Shown here: positions 28,401-35,441 of the stretch, in pieces | Layout: every line of letters starts with the position of its first letter | How positions within the stretch are numbered: position 1 is the first letter of the stretch | Source: Ketobacter sp. | GTDB taxonomy: Bacteria > Pseudomonadota > Gammaproteobacteria > Pseudomonadales > Ketobacteraceae | DNA length: 64,000 nucleotides | Direction of reading: 5' to 3' | NCBI RefSeq assembly: GCF_003671495.1 | Contig: NZ_RCHN01000020.1 | Span: 62,001 to 126,000 of the forward strand | Notes under the pieces: generated by a model | What the model was told of the DNA's origin: nothing | Database searches by the model: none | What the model saw: the letters and a program-made list of their open reading frames with translations, nothing else | Translations under genes and position numbers: made by a program

Positions 28401-31135
28401 TTACTGAGTAAACCACTGTCGAACAGATCTTTTTGCCAGTGGGCAAAATCCGCATATTGCACGGTCAACGGTTGCAACCGCGAGGGTGCGTCCGAGATTT
28501 GCGCCTCATACGCAAACGAAATCTCGTCGGTAATCACTTTCAGCGAAAAGCCATCCGCCGCAATGTGATGCATGGTCACCAGCAACAGATACTGTTCAGC
28601 GGCTCGGCCCTTCAAGGCACTCGCCTCCTGCGCAGGCAATTGCAGCAGGTGGGTTCGAATCACCGGCCCGCTGGCCAGGTCGAATGGCTTGCGGGCTTCA
28701 CGGTCAATACGATCCTGAATGGCACGGTTCAAAGCCGGTTCCTTCAGGTAAGTCAGGTCTTCCCGCGTGAAGCTCCAAGGTGATGGGGGCAACACCTTTT
28801 GGAAGGCATGGCCATCCTCTTCCACATACACTGTACGCAGCACCACGTGACGGGTGATCATACTTTCAAAGGCTTTTTCCGCCGCCGCCACATCCAATGC
28901 CCCCTGGATTTTCAGGGCAAATGGCAGGTTGTAGGCTACGTTGTTCTCCCGCAGCTTATCCATAAACCACATGCGCTTCTGCGAGAAGGACATGGGCATC
29001 AGTTCGCTGCGCTCAACCACCGTTAATGGCGGCAGGCTGGAACCGGCAGCGCCGGCCATGGCGTCCGCCAGGGTCGCAGCCAGTGCTCTGAAATCCCGGG
29101 CATCAAACAGCGCGGGCAGTTCCAGGTTGATCTCAAACCGGTCCCGCAGCCGAGTGAACAGCTGGGTGATCTGCAGGGAATCGATGCCCAACCCCATCAG
29201 GCTGACATCGTCACTGATGCGTTCGATCTTCTCACCGATTTCGCTGGCAATGGCCGCTTTCAGATATAGCATCAGCCGCGGCTCTTTTTCCGCATCAGGC
29301 AGCGCCTGCCATTGCGCCTTGGACAAATCCAAAGCGGCTTCGATGTCTTTCTTCTCCTGTTCGCCCTGCTCCACCGCGTTCATCGCACTGACCGCAATGG
29401 GCTCCAATGTTCCATCCAGAAAAGCCTGACGGTTGGCGCTGCGCTGGATCTTCCCACTGGAGGTCTTCAGAATCGCGCCGGGCTTCAGATACACAATCGT
29501 GTGAACCTGCAGCTCGTGGTTTTCCGCCACTGCCTGACGCACCGCGGCACTCACCACCTCAGCCACCAGGCGCATACGGTACTTGCGCTCCACTTCCTGC
29601 ACCACCACCAGCCGCTCTTCCCCATCGATTTCCACGGCAAAGGCAGCACCGGCGTCGGATTTCAGCGCCACGTGACTCTGCTGCACCGTGAACTCAATGT
29701 CCTGGGGATAATGGTTACGGCCCCGAATGATAATCACATCCTTCTGCCGTCCGGTAATGTACAGCTCACCATCGATCAGGCATCCCAGATCACCGGTACG
29801 CATGAACGGACCGGCCCCGTCTTCGGTATAGGCGCGGAAGGTTTCCTCTGTGGCGTCCTCATTCCGCCAGTAACCCTGGGCGATATGGTCTCCTCTGGAC
29901 CAGATTTCCCCCACTTGGCCTGCCGGCACACGGGCTTTGGACACCGGATCAACAATGGCCACTTCCGTATCCAGGGGGGCAACGCCGTTGGACACCAGGC
30001 GGGTGATCTTCTCCGGTTCTGCTCCAGCTGCGGCCACTTCGATGCGATTTTCTGAGAGGGCAACGGAATCCACTGCCGTGAACAGTGGCCGGTTCTCCTC
30101 CCGGGCGCAGGCCACCATCAGGGTGGCTTCTGCCAGACCGAAGGTGGGTGTAAACGCCTGGCGCTTGAAGCCACAGACCTCAAATGCCTGAATAAAACTT
30201 TCCAGGGTTTCCGGTCGCACCGCCTCAGCACCGGACAGCACGATTCGCAACGAAGACAGATCCAATGTGGCCTTCTGTTCTTCTGTGATCTGGTTAACGC
30301 ACAACTCATAGGCGAAGTTCGGCGCACAAATGGCGGTGCCGCGATAGTCGCTGATGGCCTGCAACCAGCGCATGGGCCGCTGCAGGAAAGAAGCCGGAGA
30401 CATAAAAATCGAGGTCGCACCCACATACAGAGGCTGCAGGGTGGTACCAATCAGCCCCATGTCGTGGAACATGGGCAGCCAGCTTACGGAGACATCCTCA
30501 GCATGGCTTTTGAAGGCGGCGGTGATCATGGTCTCGTTGTAAATCAGGTTGCCATGACTGACCATCACGCCTTTGGGGTTGCCGGTGGAGCCGGACGTGT
30601 ATTGCAGGAACGCCAGGGTATCAGCGCTGATTGCAGGCTGCTGCCACCCTGCCGGTTGTACCTGCTGGTCCAGATCCACCGTCAGAAACTGCAGTTGCGA
30701 CAAACCTTCGGTTTCCGCGAACAGAGGCTCCGCCACGGTAAGAATTTTCGAGGTGGTCAACACCAGACTGGGATCGCAGTCATCAATAATCGCCTTAAGG
30801 CGCCCCAGATTCTGATTGCGACGCGGGGGATAGGCTGGGACCGCGATGATGCCACTGTAGAGACAGCCAAAGAACGCAAAGATGAATTCCAGGCCCGAAG
30901 GGAACAGCATCAGGGCCCGGTCACCGGGCTTGGCCACCGCAGCATAGCGCACCGCCGTGGACCTGGCCTGATCCCGCAACTGGGCATAGGTGACCGTGAT
31001 CCCCTGATCTTCTCCGTCAGGTAGAAACGTGAAGGCGACTTTGTCGGGATGCAGGCCGGCGCGAGCCTCCAGCAACTCAATCAAATTGGAACACTCTGCG
31101 GGATTGAAGGAGATGGGCCCAACTTCTAATGACAT
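22496..31135 (-). CDS. NRPS-1: FAAL-ACP-C-A-PCP-C-A-PCP, lipopeptide-initiating synthetase
   Basis: First gene of the assembly line, 2879 aa. Residues 1 to about 600 are a fatty acyl-AMP ligase (ANL fold; TSGSTGNPKG near 178, SWLPMFHDMGLIG, YITGRQKDVIIIRGRNHYPQ), which loads a free fatty acid as an acyl-adenylate. An ACP follows (GLGIDSLQ, Ser653). Then C (HHIAADG near 856, the presumed acyl-to-first-residue condensation), A1 (core near 1333), PCP (Ser near 1721), C (HHIISDG near 1926), A2 (core near 2400) and PCP (Ser near 2811). A1 reads DLYNNALTYK, close to Ala-type codes. A2 reads DFWNIGMVHK, the classical Thr code. The C-terminus (LLAEIEGLSEEDLKNL) resembles a common NRPS linker. AGGAAA lies upstream of the ATG. 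No MbtH or phosphopantetheinyl transferase gene is in the window. Confidence 0.95.
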   Translation of the reverse strand: MSLEVGPISFNPAECSNLIELLEARAGLHPDKVAFTFLPDGEDQGITVTYAQLRDQARSTAVRYAAVAKPGDRALMLFPSGLEFIFAFFGCLYSGIIAVPAYPPRRNQNLGRLKAIIDDCDPSLVLTTSKILTVAEPLFAETEGLSQLQFLTVDLDQQVQPAGWQQPAISADTLAFLQYTSGSTGNPKGVMVSHGNLIYNETMITAAFKSHAEDVSVSWLPMFHDMGLIGTTLQPLYVGATSIFMSPASFLQRPMRWLQAISDYRGTAICAPNFAYELCVNQITEEQKATLDLSSLRIVLSGAEAVRPETLESFIQAFEVCGFKRQAFTPTFGLAEATLMVACAREENRPLFTAVDSVALSENRIEVAAAGAEPEKITRLVSNGVAPLDTEVAIVDPVSKARVPAGQVGEIWSRGDHIAQGYWRNEDATEETFRAYTEDGAGPFMRTGDLGCLIDGELYITGRQKDVIIIRGRNHYPQDIEFTVQQSHVALKSDAGAAFAVEIDGEERLVVVQEVERKYRMRLVAEVVSAAVRQAVAENHELQVHTIVYLKPGAILKTSSGKIQRSANRQAFLDGTLEPIAVSAMNAVEQGEQEKKDIEAALDLSKAQWQALPDAEKEPRLMLYLKAAIASEIGEKIERISDDVSLMGLGIDSLQITQLFTRLRDRFEINLELPALFDARDFRALAATLADAMAGAAGSSLPPLTVVERSELMPMSFSQKRMWFMDKLRENNVAYNLPFALKIQGALDVAAAEKAFESMITRHVVLRTVYVEEDGHAFQKVLPPSPWSFTREDLTYLKEPALNRAIQDRIDREARKPFDLASGPVIRTHLLQLPAQEASALKGRAAEQYLLLVTMHHIAADGFSLKVITDEISFAYEAQISDAPSRLQPLTVQYADFAHWQKDLFDSGLLSKQLDYWMEHLRGVPVLDLPLDHPRPPEQSFNGSNYYFSIPKEQVQALKQLSRAQGVTLYMSLLTSFNVLLHQYTQSDDICVGTPIANRTTPELETLIGFFVNTLALRSDLSGNPSFAELLQRVRKVTQGAFANQEMPFERVVEHLGVPRDMSYSPVFQVMFVLQNSTIDEEFNLAGVNVESLHTAPGTSKFDLTLELSEESGVLHGDLEYSTDLFEEDTIIRMVEHFKQVIGSAITDPNQAIGSLNILTADDRQRLLQEYNATDADLPLDDCIHSLFERQVVAQPDAVALVSGTERLTYGQLNERANRLAHYLVELGVTTEALVGVCMERQSDMVVALLAILKAGGAYVPIDPNYPADRVAYMLEDASAPLVISQSSLAAMLPAAGAGFQPLFLDQVEPQLRDASTENPALEIAADRLAYVIYTSGSTGKPKGVMISHGNATALIHWALSVYSAQDLAGVLAATSICFDLSVYELFVTLAAGGKVILAENVLALPTLPARSEVVLVNTVPSAIAALLRERAIPDSVKVINLAGEALAASLVDGLYQHTRVERVYDLYGPSEDTTYSTYTLREPGKPATIGRPISNTKAYVLNQHGALVAPGLPGELYLAGTGVTRGYRNRDDLTAEKYLPNPFAESDRFGRMYRTGDLVRYRENGDLEYLGRIDHQVKVRGFRIELGEIQSVINAVADVRDSLVVTKEDAAGNKCLVSYLVAPGVDQGAVIEAVRGAIRSALPEYMLPSAFVVLDAFPLTPNGKIDRAALPEPSVNDLLGDQFVAPRNDAERKMAAIWCTVLKLEKVGVTNNFFELGGHSLLATQCVSRIREAFGVDLPVKLLFTMPTIEALCQQLEAVHGAGDLMPPPVTRIDRSGELPLSFAQMRLWFLNQLESGKSEYNISTSYNMPAAIRLSGNLNVNGLRKAFQQLVARHEALRTSFLIDDGQAVQVIREPADWFMDVRDLRHLDAEEREAEVIRLAEDEATRSFDLVLGPLHKARRIRLMRTRLLQTAADEHVLLLTMHHIISDGWSLGILIDEVGALYRSIVSGAASTLEPIHIQYADYAAWQRQWMDGPVFEHQLSYWKQQLAGVPVLELPTDRPRPALMTFNGSYEPVRINHGLTQQLNALSREQGVTLFMTLLSAFYTLLYRYTGQSDLCVGTPVANRALPEFEKLIGCFVNSLALRVNLEDDPKFVDLLSQVQDVTLSGYSHQDLPFERLVDALGVSRDKSHSPLFQVVFTLQNASNTLNVQMPDVEVEMLPSVARTSKFDLTLNLEEGPNGLEGMIEYNTDLFDRETIHRMVGHLEQILDVVAQHPHSRLSEVALLSDHEKDLVINQWNHQPQTYAFEDTIHQRFEASVAAAPERVAVSMDGLSLTYGDLNARSNRLAHYLRNQGVKANDLVGVCLNRSLDMVVTILAVLKAGGAYVPLDPTNPQERIHFILDDADVVALITHSSVADVVAREGMTPVVLDALEHELDPYPDTNPEPVAGCDDRAYVIYTSGTTGKPKGVLIPHSNVIRLFTATDQWFGFNQQDVWTLFHSFAFDFSVWELWGALFYGGRVIIVSSQLAKSTEDFYQLVCEEGVTVLNQTPSAFTQFIKMDEYSRDGVAQPSKPLALRYVIFGGEALDFSALQKWSDHHGLDKPQLINMYGITETTVHVTYHRITEDDLDRRQSLIGRPIPDLDLYILDQHMNPVPIGVPGELHVGGQGLAHGYLNREDLTEERFVRSEFQGAVAREAGLYKRLYRTGDIGRYLANGVVEYMGRADDQVKIRGYRIELGEIESTVSQFSQVRESVVLAREDVPGDKRLVAYVLSDETIDLAELKTFLGKSLPDYMVPKAYVVLSEFPLTPNGKVDKRRLPAPDDGSVAKNEYVAPRNDTEETLSQIWKEVLGLDRVGVTDNFFDLGGHSLLATQVVTRVREHFNVELALSALFEEPTIENIALHLLQAELASADDLEMADLLAEIEGLSEEDLKNL

Positions 31136-31731
31136 ACTGACATTTCCTGCTTGTTTATTCTTATTATGCGATCACACCCTGCGCCAGATTGATGCTGTTG
31201 ATCGGGGAGCAGCGGACATCAAGACAGCGGATTTCGACGGGCGATATCGTGCTAATGTACAGAGCTGCACCTTATTCATCAATAAGGCAAGGTAAGCCAT
31301 TAATTTCAGGCGAGATACCACCGGTTTTTTAATTATAGATCTAAGGTAGCTCGCATACTTTATTCAAATTCGCATTTTTAATCAAAGACAGACACCACGT
31401 ATACAGCTTTGAGGCGGGGAATATACTACCAAAAACCTCGCAAAATCAATCTGATAGGGCCCCCGCGAGAGGAAAAAGACGCCTCTGGCTGCATCAATCA
31501 AACGTTTGTTTACACAGCTTAACCGCGGCTTAACAAAGAATCACAAGGATGCCAACTGAATTAGCAGTCGTTTTTTATATGATGATCAGCAAATAAGCGT
31601 AAAACGCCTGATTTGTCAGAACATGAGGTGAACGTCGCGGATACTCCTTTTGGAGGCTTTCTTTTGCGGCATTTCTGGCGTAGAGTGGGCCACAAAAAAT
31701 ACCAAGCATAACAAGCAAATACTATAATTTT
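31136..31731. promoter_or_regulatory. 596-bp divergent intergenic region between NRPS-1 and tolC-like gene
   Basis: This AT-rich region must hold the promoters of both the NRPS operon and the TolC-like gene. It contains a perfect 7-bp inverted repeat CCTTATT-catc-AATAAGG (31270-31287), about 135 bp upstream of the NRPS-1 start, plausible as an operator. A near-palindrome centred on CCGCGG with flanking TTAA lies near 31518-31533. I could not fix convincing -35/-10 pairs. A TATAAT at 31723-31728 is only 3 bp from the tolC ATG and is too close to be its -10. No gene is visible. Confidence 0.5.
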
Positions 31732-33324
31732 ATGAGAATAAGAGCCGCAGTATCTCGCCTTTCGTTGGTTTTCTTCTGCCTGCTAAGCCCCCAGCTCTTC
31801 GCCAAGAACCTGGAGGACATTTTTGCGCTAGCACGAAAGAACGACGCTGAATGGGCCGCTAAGAAACAAAAGTACCTGGCTGACCATGAAAAGATGGAGC
31901 AGGCATTCGGCAGTTTAATGCCCAGTGCCAGCCTGAACGGCTCCTGGGGCAAGCAGTTCTATGAGAGTGAAACCCCCGTGTTTGATGGTGGCGTCAATGG
32001 CGGCGGCATCAATGAGTTTGTTGCCTGCTCCATCATCAACAACCCCTCCACCGTCGACCAGGCAATTGATGATTGCGGCAGTTACACCACCACACGGGAA
32101 GATTACGAAGCCACCATCTATGACCTGACTGTTTCCCAACCACTCCTGCGCATGGACCGCTGGCAGCGTTACAAACGCGCCAAAAGCATGGACAACGCCA
32201 GCAAAGCTGAGTTGGCTTACAGCCAGCAGGAGCTGATGATTCGCTCCGCGGAGGCCTATTTCGGTGTGCTGCGGGCGGAAGAGGAATATAGACTGGCCCA
32301 GTCGGAAGAAAAAACCCTCCGCACCCAACTTACAGAAATCAAGAACCGCTACAAGCTGGGCCTGATGCGGGATACCGATGTGTTCGAACTGCAGGCCCAG
32401 CATGACATTGCCAAGGCTGCCGTGATCGTCGCACAAAGCCAGGTGGACGTCATGAAAGAGAATATGGCACTCCTCACCGGCACCTACATCGATGTCGTCA
32501 ACCCCCTTCCCAAGAACATTCCCATTGAGCCACCACAACCTTATGAGTTGTCGGAATGGGAGGATTTTGCCAAGAAAACCAATTACCGATTGATCGCATC
32601 CCAGTTCGCACTGGAAGCAACGGAAAAGGAGCTGGCAGAAAAGAAGGCCGGTCACGCTCCCACTGCCGACCTCTTTGTGCGTTATGAACATCGCGACGTG
32701 GGCGGCGGTTTCACACCCTCTTCAGACACCACCACTATCGGCGTGCAAGTATCACTGCCCCTGTACACCGGCGGCATCACCTCCTCCCAAGTGAGGGAAG
32801 CCGACCACCGCGTCCAGGAAGCCCGCTACAACGTTGAGCTGGCGCGCCGTAACGCCCTGCGGGAAACCCGGCAATATCACACCCAGGTCAATGCCAACGT
32901 GGCCAGCGTACAAGCCCGCCTGCGCGCGGTGAAGTCCAACAACAGCTCATTGCGGGCAGTCAAAACCGGTTGGCAGAACGGCATCCGCACCATGACGGAC
33001 GCCATTTCCGCGCAGCGCAAGGTCTATCAGGCCCGCAAAGAGTACGCTGTGTCCCGCTACGATTACATTCTTAACACATTAAAACTCAAAAAAGCGGCTG
33101 GAGTTCTCTCGCCCGATGATTTACAAACCTTGAATACCTGGCTGGACAGCCCAACCGATACTGTGAGTTCCATCCTGGAAGAAGACGAGTCGTACCTGGA
33201 AGAAGTGGACGATCTCAAGTTTGAACGTGAAATCACAACCTTTGAAGACGAGAAAAAACAGGACAGCGGAAAGTCCCATAAGAGTCTTTATGATGCGTTC
33301 AAAGCATGGCGAGAAGGCAATTAA
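31732..33324 (+). CDS. TolC-family outer-membrane efflux protein
   Basis: A 530-aa exported protein with a signal peptide (MRIRAAVSRLSLVFFCLLSPQLFA, likely cut after Ala24). The mature protein has the TolC/OEP layout: two similar halves rich in long helices, an early alternation typical of TolC (LEDIFALARKNDAEWAAKK), repeated AEAYFGVLRAEEEYRLAQ-type helices, and the VSLPLYTGG strand-turn element near residue 340 that opens the second repeat. Length is in the normal range, with an acidic tail of about 70 residues. TolC proteins form the outer-membrane channel of tripartite efflux and type I secretion systems. No membrane-fusion or ABC/RND partner is adjacent; divergence from NRPS-1 suggests a role in lipopeptide export, by context only. 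No clear Shine-Dalgarno precedes the ATG. Confidence 0.88.
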   Translation: MRIRAAVSRLSLVFFCLLSPQLFAKNLEDIFALARKNDAEWAAKKQKYLADHEKMEQAFGSLMPSASLNGSWGKQFYESETPVFDGGVNGGGINEFVACSIINNPSTVDQAIDDCGSYTTTREDYEATIYDLTVSQPLLRMDRWQRYKRAKSMDNASKAELAYSQQELMIRSAEAYFGVLRAEEEYRLAQSEEKTLRTQLTEIKNRYKLGLMRDTDVFELQAQHDIAKAAVIVAQSQVDVMKENMALLTGTYIDVVNPLPKNIPIEPPQPYELSEWEDFAKKTNYRLIASQFALEATEKELAEKKAGHAPTADLFVRYEHRDVGGGFTPSSDTTTIGVQVSLPLYTGGITSSQVREADHRVQEARYNVELARRNALRETRQYHTQVNANVASVQARLRAVKSNNSSLRAVKTGWQNGIRTMTDAISAQRKVYQARKEYAVSRYDYILNTLKLKKAAGVLSPDDLQTLNTWLDSPTDTVSSILEEDESYLEEVDDLKFEREITTFEDEKKQDSGKSHKSLYDAFKAWREGN

Positions 33325-33428
33325 AAACAACACCATGCGTAAGCAATAAAAATTTCATATTAACAAAAAGTGAGGGGGTTCCCACTCCGAGGCCAGGCTG
33401 AATCTGCCGAAGGAAGGGAATACGCTAA

Positions 33429-35141
33429 ATGGATAAAGACCTTAAACTGGATCAGAAAACTCGTATGCTTCAACAACACGCTCGCTATCTGGCATTTGCG
33501 GCCGCCATCGCAGGCAGCACTGGGGCAAGTGCTCAGCTACTGCATAACGTCACCATCGGCAACCCGAAGGCATTGGGCCTGGGGAATGCGGTTACCGCCG
33601 ATCCACCGGGAATTGATTCCATCCACTTCAACCCTGCCGGCCTTTCCAAGATCAAGGGCCGTCAGATGAACATCAAGCTGTTGGCGGCGCACATGACCAT
33701 CGACGGCTCTGTGGGCTCCCCCACCAAACCCACTGACACCACCAAAAGCACCTTTTACGAAGGCCACAAAAACGATCCCAACCGTCCGGAATGTAACAGC
33801 GGCGACACCCCGACCCAGGATCAGATTGATCAGTGCTGGGGCTATGACCCGATCGCCAATACCAGCACCAGCATTGAGGGCCCTGGCCTGATGCTGCCCT
33901 TTGTGGGCTTCACAGAAGTACCTCTGCTGGCATTCCCTTCGGGTGGTATTGCCTTTGAAGACCCCTCCCGCGGCTGGACCTTTGGTACCGCTGTGTATTC
34001 ACCACAAGGCATCGGCTACATACGGGACGACAAAGACCCGGCCGATGGTAACGGCGATCCCGGTTCCTACCAGGGCGTTAACGTGGGCGTGACCCGACTC
34101 ACCTATTTCTCACCCACGGTGGCCATTCCGGTGAGCGAAAAGCTGTCGTTCGGGGTGGGCGTCAATTTCTCCTACCAGGGCATGGCGTTGGACACCTACA
34201 TTCGCGCCCCTCTGGAGACCACCCAGTTTTTGACCGACCTGGAAGACTTTACCGATCTGCACATTATCCGCCCCTACGACACCGTAGGCCGGCTGTCACT
34301 GGAAATGGACGACTACCTGTCGGTGGGCTTCAACTTCGGTATTTTGTATGAGCCCTATGACTGGTTGTCCTTTGGTTTCCTGTACCAGAGCGAGACCACG
34401 TCCCAGCTTTCCGGTGACTACAAAATGGAGAACACCGATGAATTCCAGGCCACCACCCACGGTCTGGCCCTGATTCCAGGCGCTATTCTGGGTGCCGTCG
34501 GCGGCGCTTCCTTCAACGGCACTGCGGTTGAAAAAGGCACCGTGGAGCTGGAATACCTCATGCCGCAGAACCTCTCCTTCGGCACCTCCATCAAGCTGCT
34601 GCCCAACCTGAAAGTGAATGTGGATTTGCGCTGGGTTGAATACAGTGTCTGGGATGAACTGCAGTTCGAATTTAGCAACAACGTAGACTTCCTCAACCTG
34701 TCCAGCATCATCTACACCATCTCCGGCAATTTTGGCCTGAAGGACAACGCCGACCCGGATGAAATGCGCATCCGCCGTGAATACGATGACACCTGGTCAC
34801 TGGCCATCGGTGCCGAATACCAGTGGAACGACAACCTGGTACTGCGTGCCGGCTACGAGCCCCGCACTGGCGCCATTCCCAGCTCCTCGGCTGATATGCT
34901 GTTCCCCATCGGCGACGCAGACCTGTTCACGGCCGGATTCGGCTGGCAGATCAGCGGCACCACCCGAGTGGATGCGGCCATTGGAGTGCTCTACTCCGAG
35001 CAGAAAATTGATGCCTGTGAGTCCAGTAACGCCAACACCTGTAATGAAGGTGATGTGGTTTACAACCCCTATTACTCCATGCCCTTTGAGACTGAAACCA
35101 CCGCCTACATCGGCGCGATCTCCATTGACAAGAAGTTCTGA
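33429..35141 (+). CDS. FadL/TodX-family outer-membrane transport protein
   Basis: A 570-aa protein with an N-terminal signal sequence (hydrophobic LAFAAAIAGSTGASA, cleavage near residue 35). It carries the hallmark of the OmpP1/FadL/TodX family near the mature N-terminus: ALGLGNAVTADPPGIDSIHFNPAGLSKI, in pieces matching the conserved G.A...D.....NPAGL. The rest alternates like a beta-barrel and ends with the strand TTAYIGAISIDKKF (C-terminal Phe). Members carry long-chain fatty acids or other hydrophobic compounds across the outer membrane. A GAAGGAAGGG ribosome-binding site precedes the ATG; an internal Met at residue 13 is an alternative start that would give a more usual signal peptide. 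It lies 104 bp after the TolC-like gene and is followed by a strong terminator. Confidence 0.88.
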   Translation: MDKDLKLDQKTRMLQQHARYLAFAAAIAGSTGASAQLLHNVTIGNPKALGLGNAVTADPPGIDSIHFNPAGLSKIKGRQMNIKLLAAHMTIDGSVGSPTKPTDTTKSTFYEGHKNDPNRPECNSGDTPTQDQIDQCWGYDPIANTSTSIEGPGLMLPFVGFTEVPLLAFPSGGIAFEDPSRGWTFGTAVYSPQGIGYIRDDKDPADGNGDPGSYQGVNVGVTRLTYFSPTVAIPVSEKLSFGVGVNFSYQGMALDTYIRAPLETTQFLTDLEDFTDLHIIRPYDTVGRLSLEMDDYLSVGFNFGILYEPYDWLSFGFLYQSETTSQLSGDYKMENTDEFQATTHGLALIPGAILGAVGGASFNGTAVEKGTVELEYLMPQNLSFGTSIKLLPNLKVNVDLRWVEYSVWDELQFEFSNNVDFLNLSSIIYTISGNFGLKDNADPDEMRIRREYDDTWSLAIGAEYQWNDNLVLRAGYEPRTGAIPSSSADMLFPIGDADLFTAGFGWQISGTTRVDAAIGVLYSEQKIDACESSNANTCNEGDVVYNPYYSMPFETETTAYIGAISIDKKF

Positions 35142-35164
35142 TCAAGCGGCAACACCCACTCTCC

Positions 35165-35191
35165 AAGCCCGGCCCCGTGCCGGGCTTTTTT
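35165..35191 (+). terminator. Rho-independent terminator after the FadL-like gene
   Basis: A 9-bp perfect stem AAGCCCGGC / GCCGGGCTT with loop CCCGT, followed by a T-run. It starts 24 bp after the stop of the FadL-like gene. Confidence 0.9.
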
Positions 35192-35441
35192 GTTCTCTTC
35201 ACGCTGACAAAACAACCTGATTTGCTGCTAATTCCCGTCAAACACGGGCGCTAATGCGCTCCCCGACGCCAAATAGTCCTTTCGGTCGATGCCACATTTT
35301 TTACATAAAGTTATAAATACTGGGCGCGTAATAAGGACACCACGACGCGGTTTCAGGGCAACATCCAAACAACAACCGGGCCCTGACAAAACAATAAACA
35401 ACATCTTAATTCAGAAAGTTTAAGACGTAGGGGAACCCAAT
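35192..35441 (+). other. Intergenic region upstream of the S15-type hydrolase
   Basis: No gene or clear RNA seen. It holds an AT-rich patch (TTTTTTACATAAAGTTATAAATACT, in pieces, near 35298-35321) that could include a promoter. AGGGG 8 bp before the ATG at 35442 serves as ribosome-binding site. Confidence 0.35.

Noticed and set aside
31723-31728. TATAAT just before the TolC-like gene
   Set aside because: Only 3 bp upstream of the ATG, so transcription would start inside the coding region; no matching -35 is visible.
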